Notes: a model not told the origin generated them from the sequence alone. A DNA stretch of 64,000 nucleotides from Burkholderia ubonensis (GCF_001718695.1 NZ_CP013422.1:372001-436000); one strand, 5' to 3'. Counted from the stretch's first letter, positions 26,067-36,441 are shown. Program-made: numbers and translations.

Positions 26067-27032
26067 TCACAGGTCGGACACGCGCCGCAGCAGCGGCGCG
26101 TCGGATGTGTAGTAGTGCCAGACGGCCGTGTAGAAGTCGTCGTAGAGCTCGACGAACAGCCGCAACTGGGCCTTCATGCGTGCGACGGTGGCGGCATCGA
26201 GCACCGGCACGTCGTGAAAGATCGCGCGTGTCAGGCTGCCGTGCGCCGCGTTGAGGTTGATGGTTGCGTGCGTCTTGAGCGGGCCGACGAGCCCGTCGGG
26301 CAGTTGCGCGCGCTCGCACGCCTGGATGAAGCTGTCGTGCTGCATGCCCTGGCCTTCGAGCAAGCCGAGCGTCGTGAAGAAGAACAGCGGATCGCTGTGC
26401 GACCAGTACGCGAGCGCATTGCACAGCCCCATCGTCTCGGGCAGCGGGATCGCGTCGAGCATGTCGGCGCGGCTCAGCCCCGCGAAGTTCAGCGCGCGCA
26501 GCAGGATCTCGTCGTGTCCGTACTCTTCGGAGAAGAAGCGGTTGAGCGTCAGTCGCACCGGCGTGCTCGGCACGTAGGACAGCACGGGCGCATCGAAATA
26601 GCTTTCGCGGAACAGGAAGTGCCAGTTCTCGATCACCATGCCGATCGCGAGCCGCTCGGGCAGGTCGCCCGGCGAGCGCGTGTCGAGGCATGCGCGCCAG
26701 AACGGGTTGCGGTAGAGCGTCTCCTCGCAGTACTGCTCGACGAGATCCTCGATCTCGAGGATCACTTCCGCGCCCGCGCGACTCGCGACCGGCGCGTCGT
26801 CGTCGATCAGGCCGGCCTCGTCCAGCGTGCCGACCAGCTCGTCGAGCAGCGCGCGCGGCAACGCGGGCTCGTCGCGCGCGATCTCGTCGAGATCGCGGCG
26901 GCCGTCGAACTGGTCGAGCGTGCGGGCCAGCGCGGCGGCGGCGTGCGGGCCGTCGGGCAGCGCGTCGACGTGCCCCAGCGTCACCGGCGTCACCAGCCGC
27001 GGACGGGATGCGGGCGATTCGATCTGTTCCAT
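26067..27032 (-). CDS. Haem-oxygenase-like diiron-type enzyme with PqqD-like domain
   Basis: A 321-residue protein with GGGAG before its ATG. Residues about 15-80 look PqqD-like (ALARTLDQFDGRRDLDEIA ... LLDELVGTLDEAGLID). In known systems PqqD folds bind the leader of a precursor peptide. The helical part carries E135 (VIENWH), EEYGH (E170, H173) and Hx3Nx4H (H255, N259, H264), the pattern expected of a haem-oxygenase-like dimetal site. The gene follows the smaller of the two tiny proteins by 76 bp. It is the best candidate for the enzyme that first acts on that peptide. No haem-binding proximal histidine pattern was seen, so it is unlikely to be a true haem oxygenase. Confidence 0.75.
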   Translation of the reverse strand: MEQIESPASRPRLVTPVTLGHVDALPDGPHAAAALARTLDQFDGRRDLDEIARDEPALPRALLDELVGTLDEAGLIDDDAPVASRAGAEVILEIEDLVEQYCEETLYRNPFWRACLDTRSPGDLPERLAIGMVIENWHFLFRESYFDAPVLSYVPSTPVRLTLNRFFSEEYGHDEILLRALNFAGLSRADMLDAIPLPETMGLCNALAYWSHSDPLFFFTTLGLLEGQGMQHDSFIQACERAQLPDGLVGPLKTHATINLNAAHGSLTRAIFHDVPVLDAATVARMKAQLRLFVELYDDFYTAVWHYYTSDAPLLRRVSDL

Positions 27033-27108
27033 GATGAGACTCCCGAAGTGGGCGCACGGGGCGGGCGCGCGGCTCGCCCCGCAACTGGCTGAATCGGTGC
27101 CGCGGCGA

Positions 27109-27288
27109 TTACAGGTGGATCGCGATCAGCGTCGGCGTGCCATCGGGCTTGTTGACGGTGACAAGGTAGTGCTTGCCGCCGAGCGTGCCCGTATTGATGT
27201 AGAGATCCACCTTGTGGCCGTCGAACACGTTCTTGGCCGGTTCGGCGTTCTTCACTTCATGAACCGTGGGCTGATGGGTATTTGCCAT
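27109..27288 (-). CDS. Tiny 59-residue protein, candidate precursor peptide A
   Basis: Encoded from ATG 27288, with GGTG about 8 bases upstream; a GTG at 27297 is the alternative start. The polar N-terminal half (MANTHQPTVHEVKNAEPAK) is followed by a more hydrophobic core (DLYINTGTLGGKHYLVTVNK) and the tail PDGTPTLIAIHL. There is no signal peptide and no cysteine. Size, position directly before PqqD-like enzymes, and a leader-like polar half fit a ribosomally made, post-translationally modified peptide. It shares with peptide B a GG-x3-4-hydrophobic-x3-K-x(1-2)-DGxP arrangement. A small accessory or structural protein is the alternative. The name and product are unknown. Confidence 0.65.
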   Translation of the reverse strand: MANTHQPTVHEVKNAEPAKNVFDGHKVDLYINTGTLGGKHYLVTVNKPDGTPTLIAIHL

Positions 27289-27432
27289 ATCGATCACCGT
27301 TTTGAAAATTAAAGGAGCTCCGGCCTGATTCGAATAATCGGGCTGGATGATTTACAGTGAAATCCGGAATGCAATGTGAATATCGGATATATTCCTTTTC
27401 ATCCGTCGTGCGGACGATTCCTTAACTGATAT

Positions 27433-27639
27433 TCATCCGCACATGGTCATGAACGCGGCCCGTGCCGAAAGCGGCTGACCGTCCGCATGTTTTGCAATCG
27501 CAATCTTGAGATCGGCCCCGCCGACGATCAGCGCGTGACGATCGGCGCCGGCGCGCGGGTCGACCGTCTGCAAAGCGTCGACTTCCTTGACGGCGACCTT
27601 GGTGCCTCGTGGCACGATGACAGTAAGCGGTTCACTCAT
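27433..27639 (-). CDS. Tiny 68-residue protein, candidate precursor peptide B
   Basis: Begins at ATG 27639 with an excellent GGAGG Shine-Dalgarno sequence 6 bases upstream, implying strong expression. The sequence starts MSEPLTVIVPRGTKVAVKEV, has GGADLKIAIAKHADGQP in the centre and ends AFMTMCG, with a single penultimate-region cysteine. It is the first gene of the minus-strand cluster. The shared GG ... K ... DGxP arrangement suggests distant relationship to peptide A, 144 bp downstream. It may be a second substrate of the haem-oxygenase-like enzymes or a partner of peptide A. The family is not recognised. Confidence 0.65.
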   Translation of the reverse strand: MSEPLTVIVPRGTKVAVKEVDALQTVDPRAGADRHALIVGGADLKIAIAKHADGQPLSARAAFMTMCG

Positions 27640-27985
27640 AGCAACCTCCGACGATGAGAACGGGCGCAAGCGCCCCGCCGCCATTAGCGCGGCACGCAGC
27701 CGTGCCGCGGCCAGGCGGCACCGGAGCGGCGGCATCTCCGATCTTCAAATGGGTTGGGATGATTCCAAGGAAGGGGCCCCTATTTATATTCTTGTAAAAA
27801 CTAACTTTATTTTAAACGTCCGCTGATTTCTTGAATTGGCGGAATCATGGAGATAATCTAGTACAACGTTTGCGCAATACAAGATTGATTTAATCGCCCG
27901 TGCGATTATTTTCTCTTAATCAGCGCATGCGTCGATCGTTTCGAAAAATGCATCGGACGATGGTCGAACAACCGGAGACGAAGAC
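27640..27985. promoter_or_regulatory. AT-rich divergent promoter region of the peptide/oxygenase cluster
   Basis: This 346-bp gap separates the minus-strand operon from the divergent oxygenase gene. Its middle (27775-27920) is strikingly AT-rich for this genome. An 8-bp palindrome TTGCGCAA lies at 27870-27877 between two TACAA direct repeats. On the minus strand TTGTAT and TAGATT, 16 bases apart, could be a sigma-70 promoter. One bidirectional control site for the whole locus is likely; H-NS-type silencing would fit the composition. Confidence 0.5.
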
Positions 27986-28993
27986 ATGGGCGAGATGACG
28001 GAAATCTGCGTGCGGCCGAGGCTGCGGCATTGCACGCTCGTGGCGCTGGCCGGCGAGCGGCTGGCGATGATCGTAGGCGACGAGCGTTTCGAGCTCGAGC
28101 AGGTGCAGGGCAGCCGCGACGCGTTCCTGCGCATGAAGCGCTACCTGGACGGGCGACATACGCTCGATGACATCGCGCAGCGTTCGGACGTGTCGATCGG
28201 CAGCGTGCGGACGATCGTCGGGCAACTGGACGAACTGGGCCTGCTGCGCCGCGAACAGCCGGCCGCCACGATCGCCGTGGCGGATTTTCTCGAGCGGGTC
28301 GAGCGCAGCACGCGGATGTGGCGCGCGCAGATCGGCTATCACCGGTTGTTCGGCATGCTCGAGCGGGGCGAGGCAAGCCGCGACCTGATCGCCGGGCTGC
28401 TGCTCGAGACCTACCACTTCGTCCGGCTCGCGCCGCGTCACGTCGGCGCTGCGATCGCGCATTGCCGCGACCAGGCGACGGCCGAGCTGCTGTGCGGCTA
28501 CCTGGCCGACGAGTACGCGCATCACAGGCTGATCGCTGCGTCGGTCGAGAAGCTGGGCATTCCGCGCGAGCAGATCCGCGACGCGCATCCGGTGATCGGC
28601 ACGCTGTCGCTCGTGAACATGCTGTGCGAGGTCGGCCGCGCGTCGTCGCTCGGTTACCTGTGCTGCCTGAAACTGATCGAGGCGAGCCCCGAGGACGAGG
28701 CCGGCGCGCGCGGCGCGTGGCGCGAGATCGCGCGCGCCGCCGTGCTCGATGCGGACGTGTTCGACGGCCTGATGCGCCATATGCGCATCGACGTCGGCGC
28801 GGGCCATGCGGGCCTGCTGGAGCAGGCGCTTGCGCACACAACCGACGTGTCGGCCGACGCCGCGCACGTCGCGATCAACCACATGCACGACGTGAAGCAC
28901 GCGTTCGATCAGTTTCATGACCAGGTGATCCAGTACTACACCGACATGTCGAACTACGTGCCGCGGCTCAAGGTCGATTTCTTCTCGCTATGA
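27986..28993 (+). CDS. Divergent haem-oxygenase-like diiron-type enzyme with PqqD-like domain
   Basis: A 335-residue protein with GGAGACGAAGAC upstream of the ATG. Residues about 15-90 resemble PqqD (FLRMKRYLDGRHTLDDIA ... GQLDELGLLRRE). The helical remainder has E141 (LLLETYH), DEYAHH (E176, H179) and an Hx9H pair (H274, H284) in place of the Hx3Nx4H of its three paralogues, so one ligand may differ. The C-terminus is aromatic and acidic (IQYYTDMSNYVPRL). It faces away from the other cluster genes but shares their promoter region, so it is probably co-regulated. It may carry out a separate step, for example on the second peptide. Confidence 0.72.
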   Translation: MGEMTEICVRPRLRHCTLVALAGERLAMIVGDERFELEQVQGSRDAFLRMKRYLDGRHTLDDIAQRSDVSIGSVRTIVGQLDELGLLRREQPAATIAVADFLERVERSTRMWRAQIGYHRLFGMLERGEASRDLIAGLLLETYHFVRLAPRHVGAAIAHCRDQATAELLCGYLADEYAHHRLIAASVEKLGIPREQIRDAHPVIGTLSLVNMLCEVGRASSLGYLCCLKLIEASPEDEAGARGAWREIARAAVLDADVFDGLMRHMRIDVGAGHAGLLEQALAHTTDVSADAAHVAINHMHDVKHAFDQFHDQVIQYYTDMSNYVPRLKVDFFSL

Positions 28994-29214
28994 GGCGGGG
29001 GGTGCAGGCGATGAGCCTGCGACGGTGTCGAGGTCTTCAATCTCGGCGGCGCAGCGGCCGGGTTCGGGCTGATCGGCACGACCGCGCAGTTGCCGCGTCC
29101 GAGCCGAAACGACTGCAGCGGGGTGCGCAGGAAAGCGATCGCTTTGCCGGCCGATGGGACAGCGTCTGCAACGGACGCCAATGAAGGGGAAGAAAGGGAA
29201 GAAGGAAACCACAA

Positions 29215-29245
29215 GCTGCCGGCCGGCTTCCCGCCGCCCGGCAGC
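29215..29245 (-). terminator. argG terminator candidate
   Basis: On the minus strand, an 8-bp stem GCTGCCGG / CCGGCAGC, 18 bases after the argG stop codon, is followed by TTGTGGTTT. The weak T-rich tail makes it a plausible intrinsic terminator. The surrounding 28994-29262 gap holds nothing else recognisable. Confidence 0.5.
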
Positions 29246-29262
29246 CCACAACAACGACCGGC

Positions 29263-30870
<1,608 letters not shown>

Positions 30871-30890
30871 TCAAAAGCCGCAGCCCGGAG

Positions 30891-31961
30891 TCAAATATTC
30901 CACGACCGCGCGCTATCCAGCAGCCGCTCCCTTAGCTGATCCACTTCCCCGGCCAGCTTCGCCGAAATCGACACGTACCCGGACAACTGCGGCGGCGGCG
31001 CATCGTGCGGCACGTCCTGGCGTCGCCGCGCTCCGCCGAGCCGGCTCGGCGTGCCGAACTTCAGCGCGCGGCTCGCGCCGACGAGCATGTCGCGGATGTT
31101 CCGGTTCGTCGCCTTCATCGCGACGCGCAGGTAGTCGCGCGCGGCCGTATCGTCGCGGGGCGGCAGCACGCTCGACAGGATCTCGAGATAGCCGATGCAC
31201 AGCCGCAGGCTGCGCTGGATCGCCTCGAGCTGCTGCATCGAGATCTCGCATTCCTTCGACACGGACGGCATCAGCGAGCGCAGCTGCACGAGCAGCGCGC
31301 TGAGCGCGGCCATCTCCTTCAGGTGCGCTTCGTCGCTGACCTGCCGGTCGCCCGCGATCCGCGCATGCACGGCGGCGCACGCGCGCAGCGCGTCGGCGAG
31401 CTTGTAGCGCCACGAGTAGGTCGCGTAGAGCGGCAGCGCGAACGAGAACGCCAGCGCGATCGCGATGCCGACCAGCACGTTCACCGCGCGCCACAGGCCG
31501 TCGACGATCTCGTTGTCGCCGTGCCCGGCGACGATCACCATCGTGATCGCCGACAGCAGCGCGATATAGCCGGCCTTGCCGATCGCGTGATACGCGCAGA
31601 CGCCGCAGGCGATCGCCATCACCGCGTAGATCGCGAGCGGCGCGTGGACGGCCGAGTGCAGCAGGATCAGCAGCAGCCCGGCGAGCGCGCCGATCGACGT
31701 GCCGAGCGCGCGCTCGGCGGCCTTCTTGCGGATGTTGCCGTGATGCTGCAGGCCGCCGACGACGATCAGCACGGTGATCGTCGACCATTCGCCGTGCGGA
31801 ATCCGCAGGCCGGTCGACAGGCCGATCGACACGAGGATCGCGAGCGCGACGCGTGCGGCGTGGATCAGTTTCGCGTGCCGGTAGCGGCGGTACGGGTCGA
31901 GCAGTGGACGGAGCGCTTGGCGCAGGAGCGACGGAAGTGGGGCGGGAAGCGGGGCGGTCAT
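30891..31961 (-). CDS. FUSC-family membrane protein (aromatic acid exporter-like)
   Basis: A 356-residue inner-membrane protein. The N-terminal half holds about five or six helices, with GEWSTITVLIVVGGLQHHGNIRKKAAERALGTSIGALAGLLLILL, the motif region of fusaric-acid-resistance/AaeB proteins. A cytoplasmic helical domain rich in Leu/Arg follows. Full FUSC exporters of about 700 residues have two such halves; this is a half-size form likely to act as a dimer. It probably exports an aromatic or weak acid. No HlyD-like partner gene is adjacent, so a link to a tripartite pump is not supported here. Confidence 0.82.
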   Translation of the reverse strand: MTAPLPAPLPSLLRQALRPLLDPYRRYRHAKLIHAARVALAILVSIGLSTGLRIPHGEWSTITVLIVVGGLQHHGNIRKKAAERALGTSIGALAGLLLILLHSAVHAPLAIYAVMAIACGVCAYHAIGKAGYIALLSAITMVIVAGHGDNEIVDGLWRAVNVLVGIAIALAFSFALPLYATYSWRYKLADALRACAAVHARIAGDRQVSDEAHLKEMAALSALLVQLRSLMPSVSKECEISMQQLEAIQRSLRLCIGYLEILSSVLPPRDDTAARDYLRVAMKATNRNIRDMLVGASRALKFGTPSRLGGARRRQDVPHDAPPPQLSGYVSISAKLAGEVDQLRERLLDSARSWNI

Positions 31962-32099
31962 GACGAAGCGAGGAGGGCCGGAAAGGCGGACCGGCCTGCG
32001 CGGACCGGCGCGGGCCGCTCGCGCAGCTGGCGTTACGCTAGCCGAACGCGGCCGGCCTGTCCACGGGGACGTGGCGCGGCACGGCGGCCGGCCGCGGCG

Positions 32100-33632
32100 T
32101 CACGCGTCGGCCGCACTCGTCGCGGCGTCCGACACGCGATTGCGGCCGCCCGACTTCGCGCGGTACAGCGCTTCGTCGGCCAGCCGCAGCAGCGTCGCTG
32201 CGCTCACGCGGCCGCCGACGGCGGTCGCGACGCCGATGCTCACCGTCAGGTGCCCGTACGGGCTGCGCTCGTGCGCGATGTCGAGCCCGGCGATCGCGCG
32301 CCGGATCGCCTCCGCGACGACCGCCGCGCCGCGCGCGTCGGTGTCGGGCAGCGTGACCACGAATTCCTCGCCGCCATAGCGCGCGACGTGATCGCTCGGG
32401 CGCCGCAGGCAGCGCAGCGCGCATTGCGCGACCTGGCGCAGCACGTTGTCGCCCGCCTGGTGGCCGTAGTAGTCGTTGAACGATTTGAAGTGATCGACGT
32501 CGATGAACAGCACGGACAGCGGCCGGCTGCTGCGGGTGGCGTGCTGGGCCTCCTGCGCGAGCACGGCGTCGAACCGGCCGCGGTTGTCGAGGCCGGTCAG
32601 CGCGTCGGTATGCGCGAGGCGGTACAGCTTCGATTCGGCGACCTGCCGGCGCTTCAGCTCGCGCGACAGCAGCAGCGAGCCCGCCGCGATGATCGCGGTG
32701 AAGGCGGCCATCAGCACCCCGATCCAGATCGCGCGCTCGCGCCACGTCGCATAGATGTCGTCCTCGGCGGGCGCGACGTTGACGATCAGCGGCAGGTTCG
32801 CGAGGTGCTTGTACACATAGATGCGCCGCACGTCGTCGATCACGCCGACGCCGACGATCGCGCCTTCGCGGTTGCGTCGCGCTTCGATGAACAGCTGCGC
32901 GTCGCGCAGGTTCAGCCCCACCATGCGCGCGTCGTACGGCAGGCGGCACACGAGCGCGCCGTTGTCCTCGATGATCGCCGCGGTGCCCCGCTTGCCGACC
33001 GCGATGCCGTCGAGCAGCGCGCGGAAGTAGTCGATGCTCAGCGTGCCGACGACGATGCCGCCGAACGAGCCGTCGGGGCGGTCTATCCGGCGGCTGAGCG
33101 CGATCGTCAGCGCGCCGTTGCGCAGCCGGGACGCATACGGGCGGCTGATGTAAAGCCCCTGCGCGAGCCCGTCGCGATGGACGGTGAAATAATCGCGATC
33201 GGAAAAATTGCCTTGCCGCGGCGGCGAGACGCCCGAATCGATCACGATATTGCCGCGCGTATCCATCACGAAAATGGCGCCGAGATACGCGCCGTTTGCC
33301 GCGCGGTCGAACAGCATCCGATGACGCTGGGTGGCCGGCAATGCTGCCAATTCGGGATCGGCGAGCCCGTCCACGACGTTTTGCAGCGATAGATCATACA
33401 ATTCGATATTGCGCGAAATATCGCGCTCGATGAGCAGCATCAGGTTGCGGGCGTTTTCGATCGCGTGGTCGTATGCGTCGCGACGTGCCTCGATCAAAAG
33501 CGATGCCGACAATCCCCAGCTGAATACCAGTAGCGCGATACCTGCGACCAGTACGCCCCGGGGCGACAGAATGCGGGACACGACCGACGGGGTATAGCGG
33601 CGCAATGCGACAAGCAGCGGGCGTAGCTTCAT
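32100..33632 (-). CDS. Membrane diguanylate cyclase with periplasmic sensor
   Basis: A 510-residue protein: a transmembrane helix near residues 25-50, a periplasmic Cache-like sensor (about 55-285, with IFVMDTRGNIVIDSGVSPP), a second helix near 295-318 and a C-terminal GGDEF domain. The active-site signature is GGEEF in RYGGEEFVV, so it should make cyclic di-GMP from two GTP. An RPSD inhibitory site lies just before it, indicating product feedback. The metal-binding IDVDHFKSFND is intact. c-di-GMP is relevant to this window because the NfrB glycosyltransferase 14 kb away carries a c-di-GMP-binding domain, though a direct connection is unproven. Confidence 0.92.
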   Translation of the reverse strand: MKLRPLLVALRRYTPSVVSRILSPRGVLVAGIALLVFSWGLSASLLIEARRDAYDHAIENARNLMLLIERDISRNIELYDLSLQNVVDGLADPELAALPATQRHRMLFDRAANGAYLGAIFVMDTRGNIVIDSGVSPPRQGNFSDRDYFTVHRDGLAQGLYISRPYASRLRNGALTIALSRRIDRPDGSFGGIVVGTLSIDYFRALLDGIAVGKRGTAAIIEDNGALVCRLPYDARMVGLNLRDAQLFIEARRNREGAIVGVGVIDDVRRIYVYKHLANLPLIVNVAPAEDDIYATWRERAIWIGVLMAAFTAIIAAGSLLLSRELKRRQVAESKLYRLAHTDALTGLDNRGRFDAVLAQEAQHATRSSRPLSVLFIDVDHFKSFNDYYGHQAGDNVLRQVAQCALRCLRRPSDHVARYGGEEFVVTLPDTDARGAAVVAEAIRRAIAGLDIAHERSPYGHLTVSIGVATAVGGRVSAATLLRLADEALYRAKSGGRNRVSDAATSAADA

Positions 33633-34150
33633 CCTGGAGGGGTGGGGGTGCGGGCATTTCGTCGTCGACGATTGCGCACGTTGATTATTTCGGAGTGAAT
33701 CGCATTATCTCGCGAAATCGGAATTCTCGCCGCGCGAGGCAAAACATGCATCTCAACTGTCGATTTGAAAACGGTTACGCATCATTACCCTGGTCGGATG
33801 AATGACGTTGATTCAAATCAATTTTCAGTATCGGTTATTTCGTCTGATTATTGTGAATGTCCGCGGCAAAATGTCGTTTTCAGCCAGTATTTTCGCCATC
33901 GTGAAATAGGGGCGTACCACGTCCGCGGATTGCCCGCCACGCCGCGTGCAAAACGTTGACTGCGCCGCCGCGCCGGCATCGCCGCGCGTTCCGCGGCCGG
34001 GCCGTCGCGGGCGAATCAGGTAGAATCCGCGCTTCGCCGCAGCCGCGCGGCGTGCAACGCATATCGGGGCCGTATCGCAGGCGGCACACCGCGTCCCGAT
34101 TCCGCATGCGCCGGCCCTGGATGCCGGCCCGCTCAACGTTCGTCCGTTTT
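33633..34150. promoter_or_regulatory. Divergent intergenic region, AT-rich centre
   Basis: About 520 bp between the diguanylate cyclase gene (minus) and the permease gene (plus). Positions 33680-33900 are AT-rich relative to the genome and should contain both promoters. No specific operator was recognised. Confidence 0.45.
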
Positions 34151-35686
34151 ATGTCCGCACTTCCGAATCCCGACCAACCCGGTTCGTCCGCGAACCCACC
34201 CAAGCTTCACCGCGCGCTGAAGGCGCGCCACCTGACGATGATCGCGATCGGCGGCTCGATCGGCACCGGCCTGTTCGTCGCGTCCGGCGCGTCGATCTCG
34301 CAGGCCGGCCCCGGCGGCGCGATGGTCGCGTACATGCTGATCGGCCTGATGGTCTATTTCCTGATGACGAGCCTCGGCGAGATGGCGGCGTTCATGCCGG
34401 TGTCGGGCTCGTTCGCGACCTACGGCGCGAAGTACGTCGACGAAGGCTTCGGCTTCGCGCTCGGCTGGAACTACTGGTACAACTGGGCGGTGACGATCGC
34501 GGTCGAGCTGGTGGCCGCGCAGCTCGTGATGCACTACTGGTTCCCGGACGTGCCGGGCGTCTGGTGGAGCGCGGCGTTCCTCGCGGTGATGTTCCTGCTC
34601 AACGCGCTGACGGTGCGCGGCTTCGGCGAGGCCGAATACTGGTTCGCGCTGATCAAGGTCGTCACCGTGCTCGCGTTCATCGGCGTCGGCCTGCTGATGA
34701 TCTTCGGCATTCTGAAGGGCGCGCCGCACAACGGCTGGGGCAACCTGACGATCGGCGACGCGCCGTTCGCGGGCGGCTTGCCGGCGATGATGGGCGTCGC
34801 GATGATCGCGGGCTTCTCGTTCCAGGGCACCGAGCTGATCGGCGTCGCGGCCGGCGAATCGGAGAATCCGCGCACGACGATCCCGCGCGCGGTGCGCCAG
34901 GTGTTCTGGCGCATCCTGCTGTTCTACGTGCTGGCGATCTTCGTGATCGGCGTGCTGATTCCGTACACCGACCCGAACCTGCTGAAGAGCGACGTGACCG
35001 ACATCGGCGTGAGCCCGTTCACGCTGGTGTTCCGCCATGCGGGCCTCGCGTTCGCGGCCGGCGTGATGAACGCGGTGATCCTGACCGCGGTGCTGTCGGC
35101 CGGCAACTCGGGCATGTATGCGTCGACGCGGATGCTGTACAACCTCGCGACCGAAGGCCGCGCGCCGAAGCTGTTCGCGAAGCTGTCGCCGGGCGGCGTG
35201 CCGCGCAACGCGCTGTACGCGACGACGGCCGTCGGCGCGCTGTGCTTCCTGACGTCGCTGTACGGCGACAAGACCGTCTACCTGTGGCTGCTGAACACGT
35301 CGGGGATGACGGGCTTCATCGCGTGGCTCGGCATCGCGGTCAGCCACTACCGGTTCCGCAAGGGCTACGTCGCGCAGGGCTATTCGCTCGACCAGATGCC
35401 GTACGAGTCGAAGTGGTTCCCGTTCGGCCCGCTGTTCGCGTTCGCGCTGTGCATCGTGATCGCGCTCGGCCAGGACTACCAGGCGTTCCTCGCGAACCGG
35501 ATCGACTGGATGAGCGTCGTCGCGACCTACGTCGGCATCCCGCTGTTCCTCGCGGTGTGGGCCGGCTACCGGCTCGTCAACAAGAGCCGCTTCGTCCGCT
35601 ACGAGGACATGGAGATCGCGCCGTGGATCGCCGCGAACCGCGGCGGCGTTGCGCCGCGCGTCGAGAACCGCGAGACGGTCGGCTGA
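34151..35686 (+). CDS. Amino-acid permease (APC superfamily, LysP/AroP type)
   Basis: A 511-residue inner-membrane protein with twelve predicted helices. It has the family start LHRALKARHLTMIAIGGSIGTGLFVASG and the conserved GESENPRTTIPRAVRQVFWRI and NSGMYASTRMLYNLA segments. Members of this group import lysine, aromatic or other amino acids with protons; the overall motif set is closest to LysP, but the substrate cannot be assigned from sequence alone. The start ATG at 34151 precedes the conserved region by the usual distance. It appears monocistronic, with a strong terminator 65 bp downstream. Confidence 0.92.
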   Translation: MSALPNPDQPGSSANPPKLHRALKARHLTMIAIGGSIGTGLFVASGASISQAGPGGAMVAYMLIGLMVYFLMTSLGEMAAFMPVSGSFATYGAKYVDEGFGFALGWNYWYNWAVTIAVELVAAQLVMHYWFPDVPGVWWSAAFLAVMFLLNALTVRGFGEAEYWFALIKVVTVLAFIGVGLLMIFGILKGAPHNGWGNLTIGDAPFAGGLPAMMGVAMIAGFSFQGTELIGVAAGESENPRTTIPRAVRQVFWRILLFYVLAIFVIGVLIPYTDPNLLKSDVTDIGVSPFTLVFRHAGLAFAAGVMNAVILTAVLSAGNSGMYASTRMLYNLATEGRAPKLFAKLSPGGVPRNALYATTAVGALCFLTSLYGDKTVYLWLLNTSGMTGFIAWLGIAVSHYRFRKGYVAQGYSLDQMPYESKWFPFGPLFAFALCIVIALGQDYQAFLANRIDWMSVVATYVGIPLFLAVWAGYRLVNKSRFVRYEDMEIAPWIAANRGGVAPRVENRETVG

Positions 35687-35751
35687 TTTCGCCGTCGCCG
35701 GCTGCCGCACCGTGACGCCGGCGCGGCCGTGTCGTGTGCGATACGCCACTA

Positions 35752-35786
35752 AAACGGGAAGCCGCACGTGCTTCCCGTTTTTTTTG
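35752..35786 (+). terminator. Intrinsic terminator of the permease gene
   Basis: The stem AAACGGGAAGC / GCTTCCCGTTT closes a 7-base loop and runs into eight T residues. This is a textbook Rho-independent terminator. The same stem sequence recurs at 36272-36303. Confidence 0.92.
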
Positions 35787-35980
35787 TCGGCTTTCCGCTG
35801 CGCGGGGTCAAAGCCGGTTATATTTCCCGACCCTACCGGGCTCACGTCCCGGCCGGCGCGATGCGCGCCGCGCGGATCGGCATCCGGCGCGCGCGTCGGG
35901 CGGCGGCCGGCCGCGCCCGCCGTTTTCATCGTTCCGCCGCGGCCTGCACGGCCGGCGGAACGCGCAACCCAGAGGAATCC

Positions 35981-36226
35981 ATGAGCGCATCACCCGCCGA
36001 GCGGAAGGCCGGACCTGTTTCCATCGTGCGAATCGAAGCCGCGATCAATGCGTGGCGCGCAGTGTATCCGCCGGCCCCGGACGGCGAGGACGGCTACGCG
36101 CTCGATGCCGGCAGCGACTGTCTCGCCGAGCTGTACGGCACGATGATCTGCTACCGGTTGCCCGACGTGCCGCTCGATTCGCTGAGCGACGCGCAGCGCG
36201 ATGCGCTGTACGCGACCGAGGCATGA
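35981..36226 (+). CDS. DUF3717 small protein
   Basis: An 81-residue cytoplasmic protein with AGAGGA before its ATG. The pattern IVRIEAAINAWRAVYPP ... CLAELYGTMICYRLPDVPLDSLSDAQRDAL matches the DUF3717 family, which is typical of Burkholderia and relatives. Its function is unknown. It is isolated between two near-identical terminators, so it is expressed on its own. Confidence 0.8.
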   Translation: MSASPAERKAGPVSIVRIEAAINAWRAVYPPAPDGEDGYALDAGSDCLAELYGTMICYRLPDVPLDSLSDAQRDALYATEA

Positions 36227-36271
36227 CGGGCCGCCGCGCTGCTGCGTTGTCGCGGCGCGGTGTCGGTGATG

Positions 36272-36303
36272 GAACGGGAAGCCGCGCGGCTTCCCGTTTT
36301 GCT
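36272..36303 (+). terminator. Intrinsic terminator of the DUF3717 gene
   Basis: AACGGGAAGCCGCGCGGCTTCCCGTT forms a GC-rich stem followed by TTTTGCTTT. The arm ACGGGAAGC is identical to that of the terminator 500 bp upstream. Confidence 0.88.
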
Positions 36304-36441
36304 TTGTGCGGCGGCGCCCATTGCCCGCGCCGGCTGAGGTATCGTGACGGCATCGCGAGCGGGCGCTCACGGCGTGGCGAGCGCGGGCATCTGCGCACGG
36401 TGCCGCGCGCGTGCCCGTCGCGCGTCCGGGAGGAATCGAAC

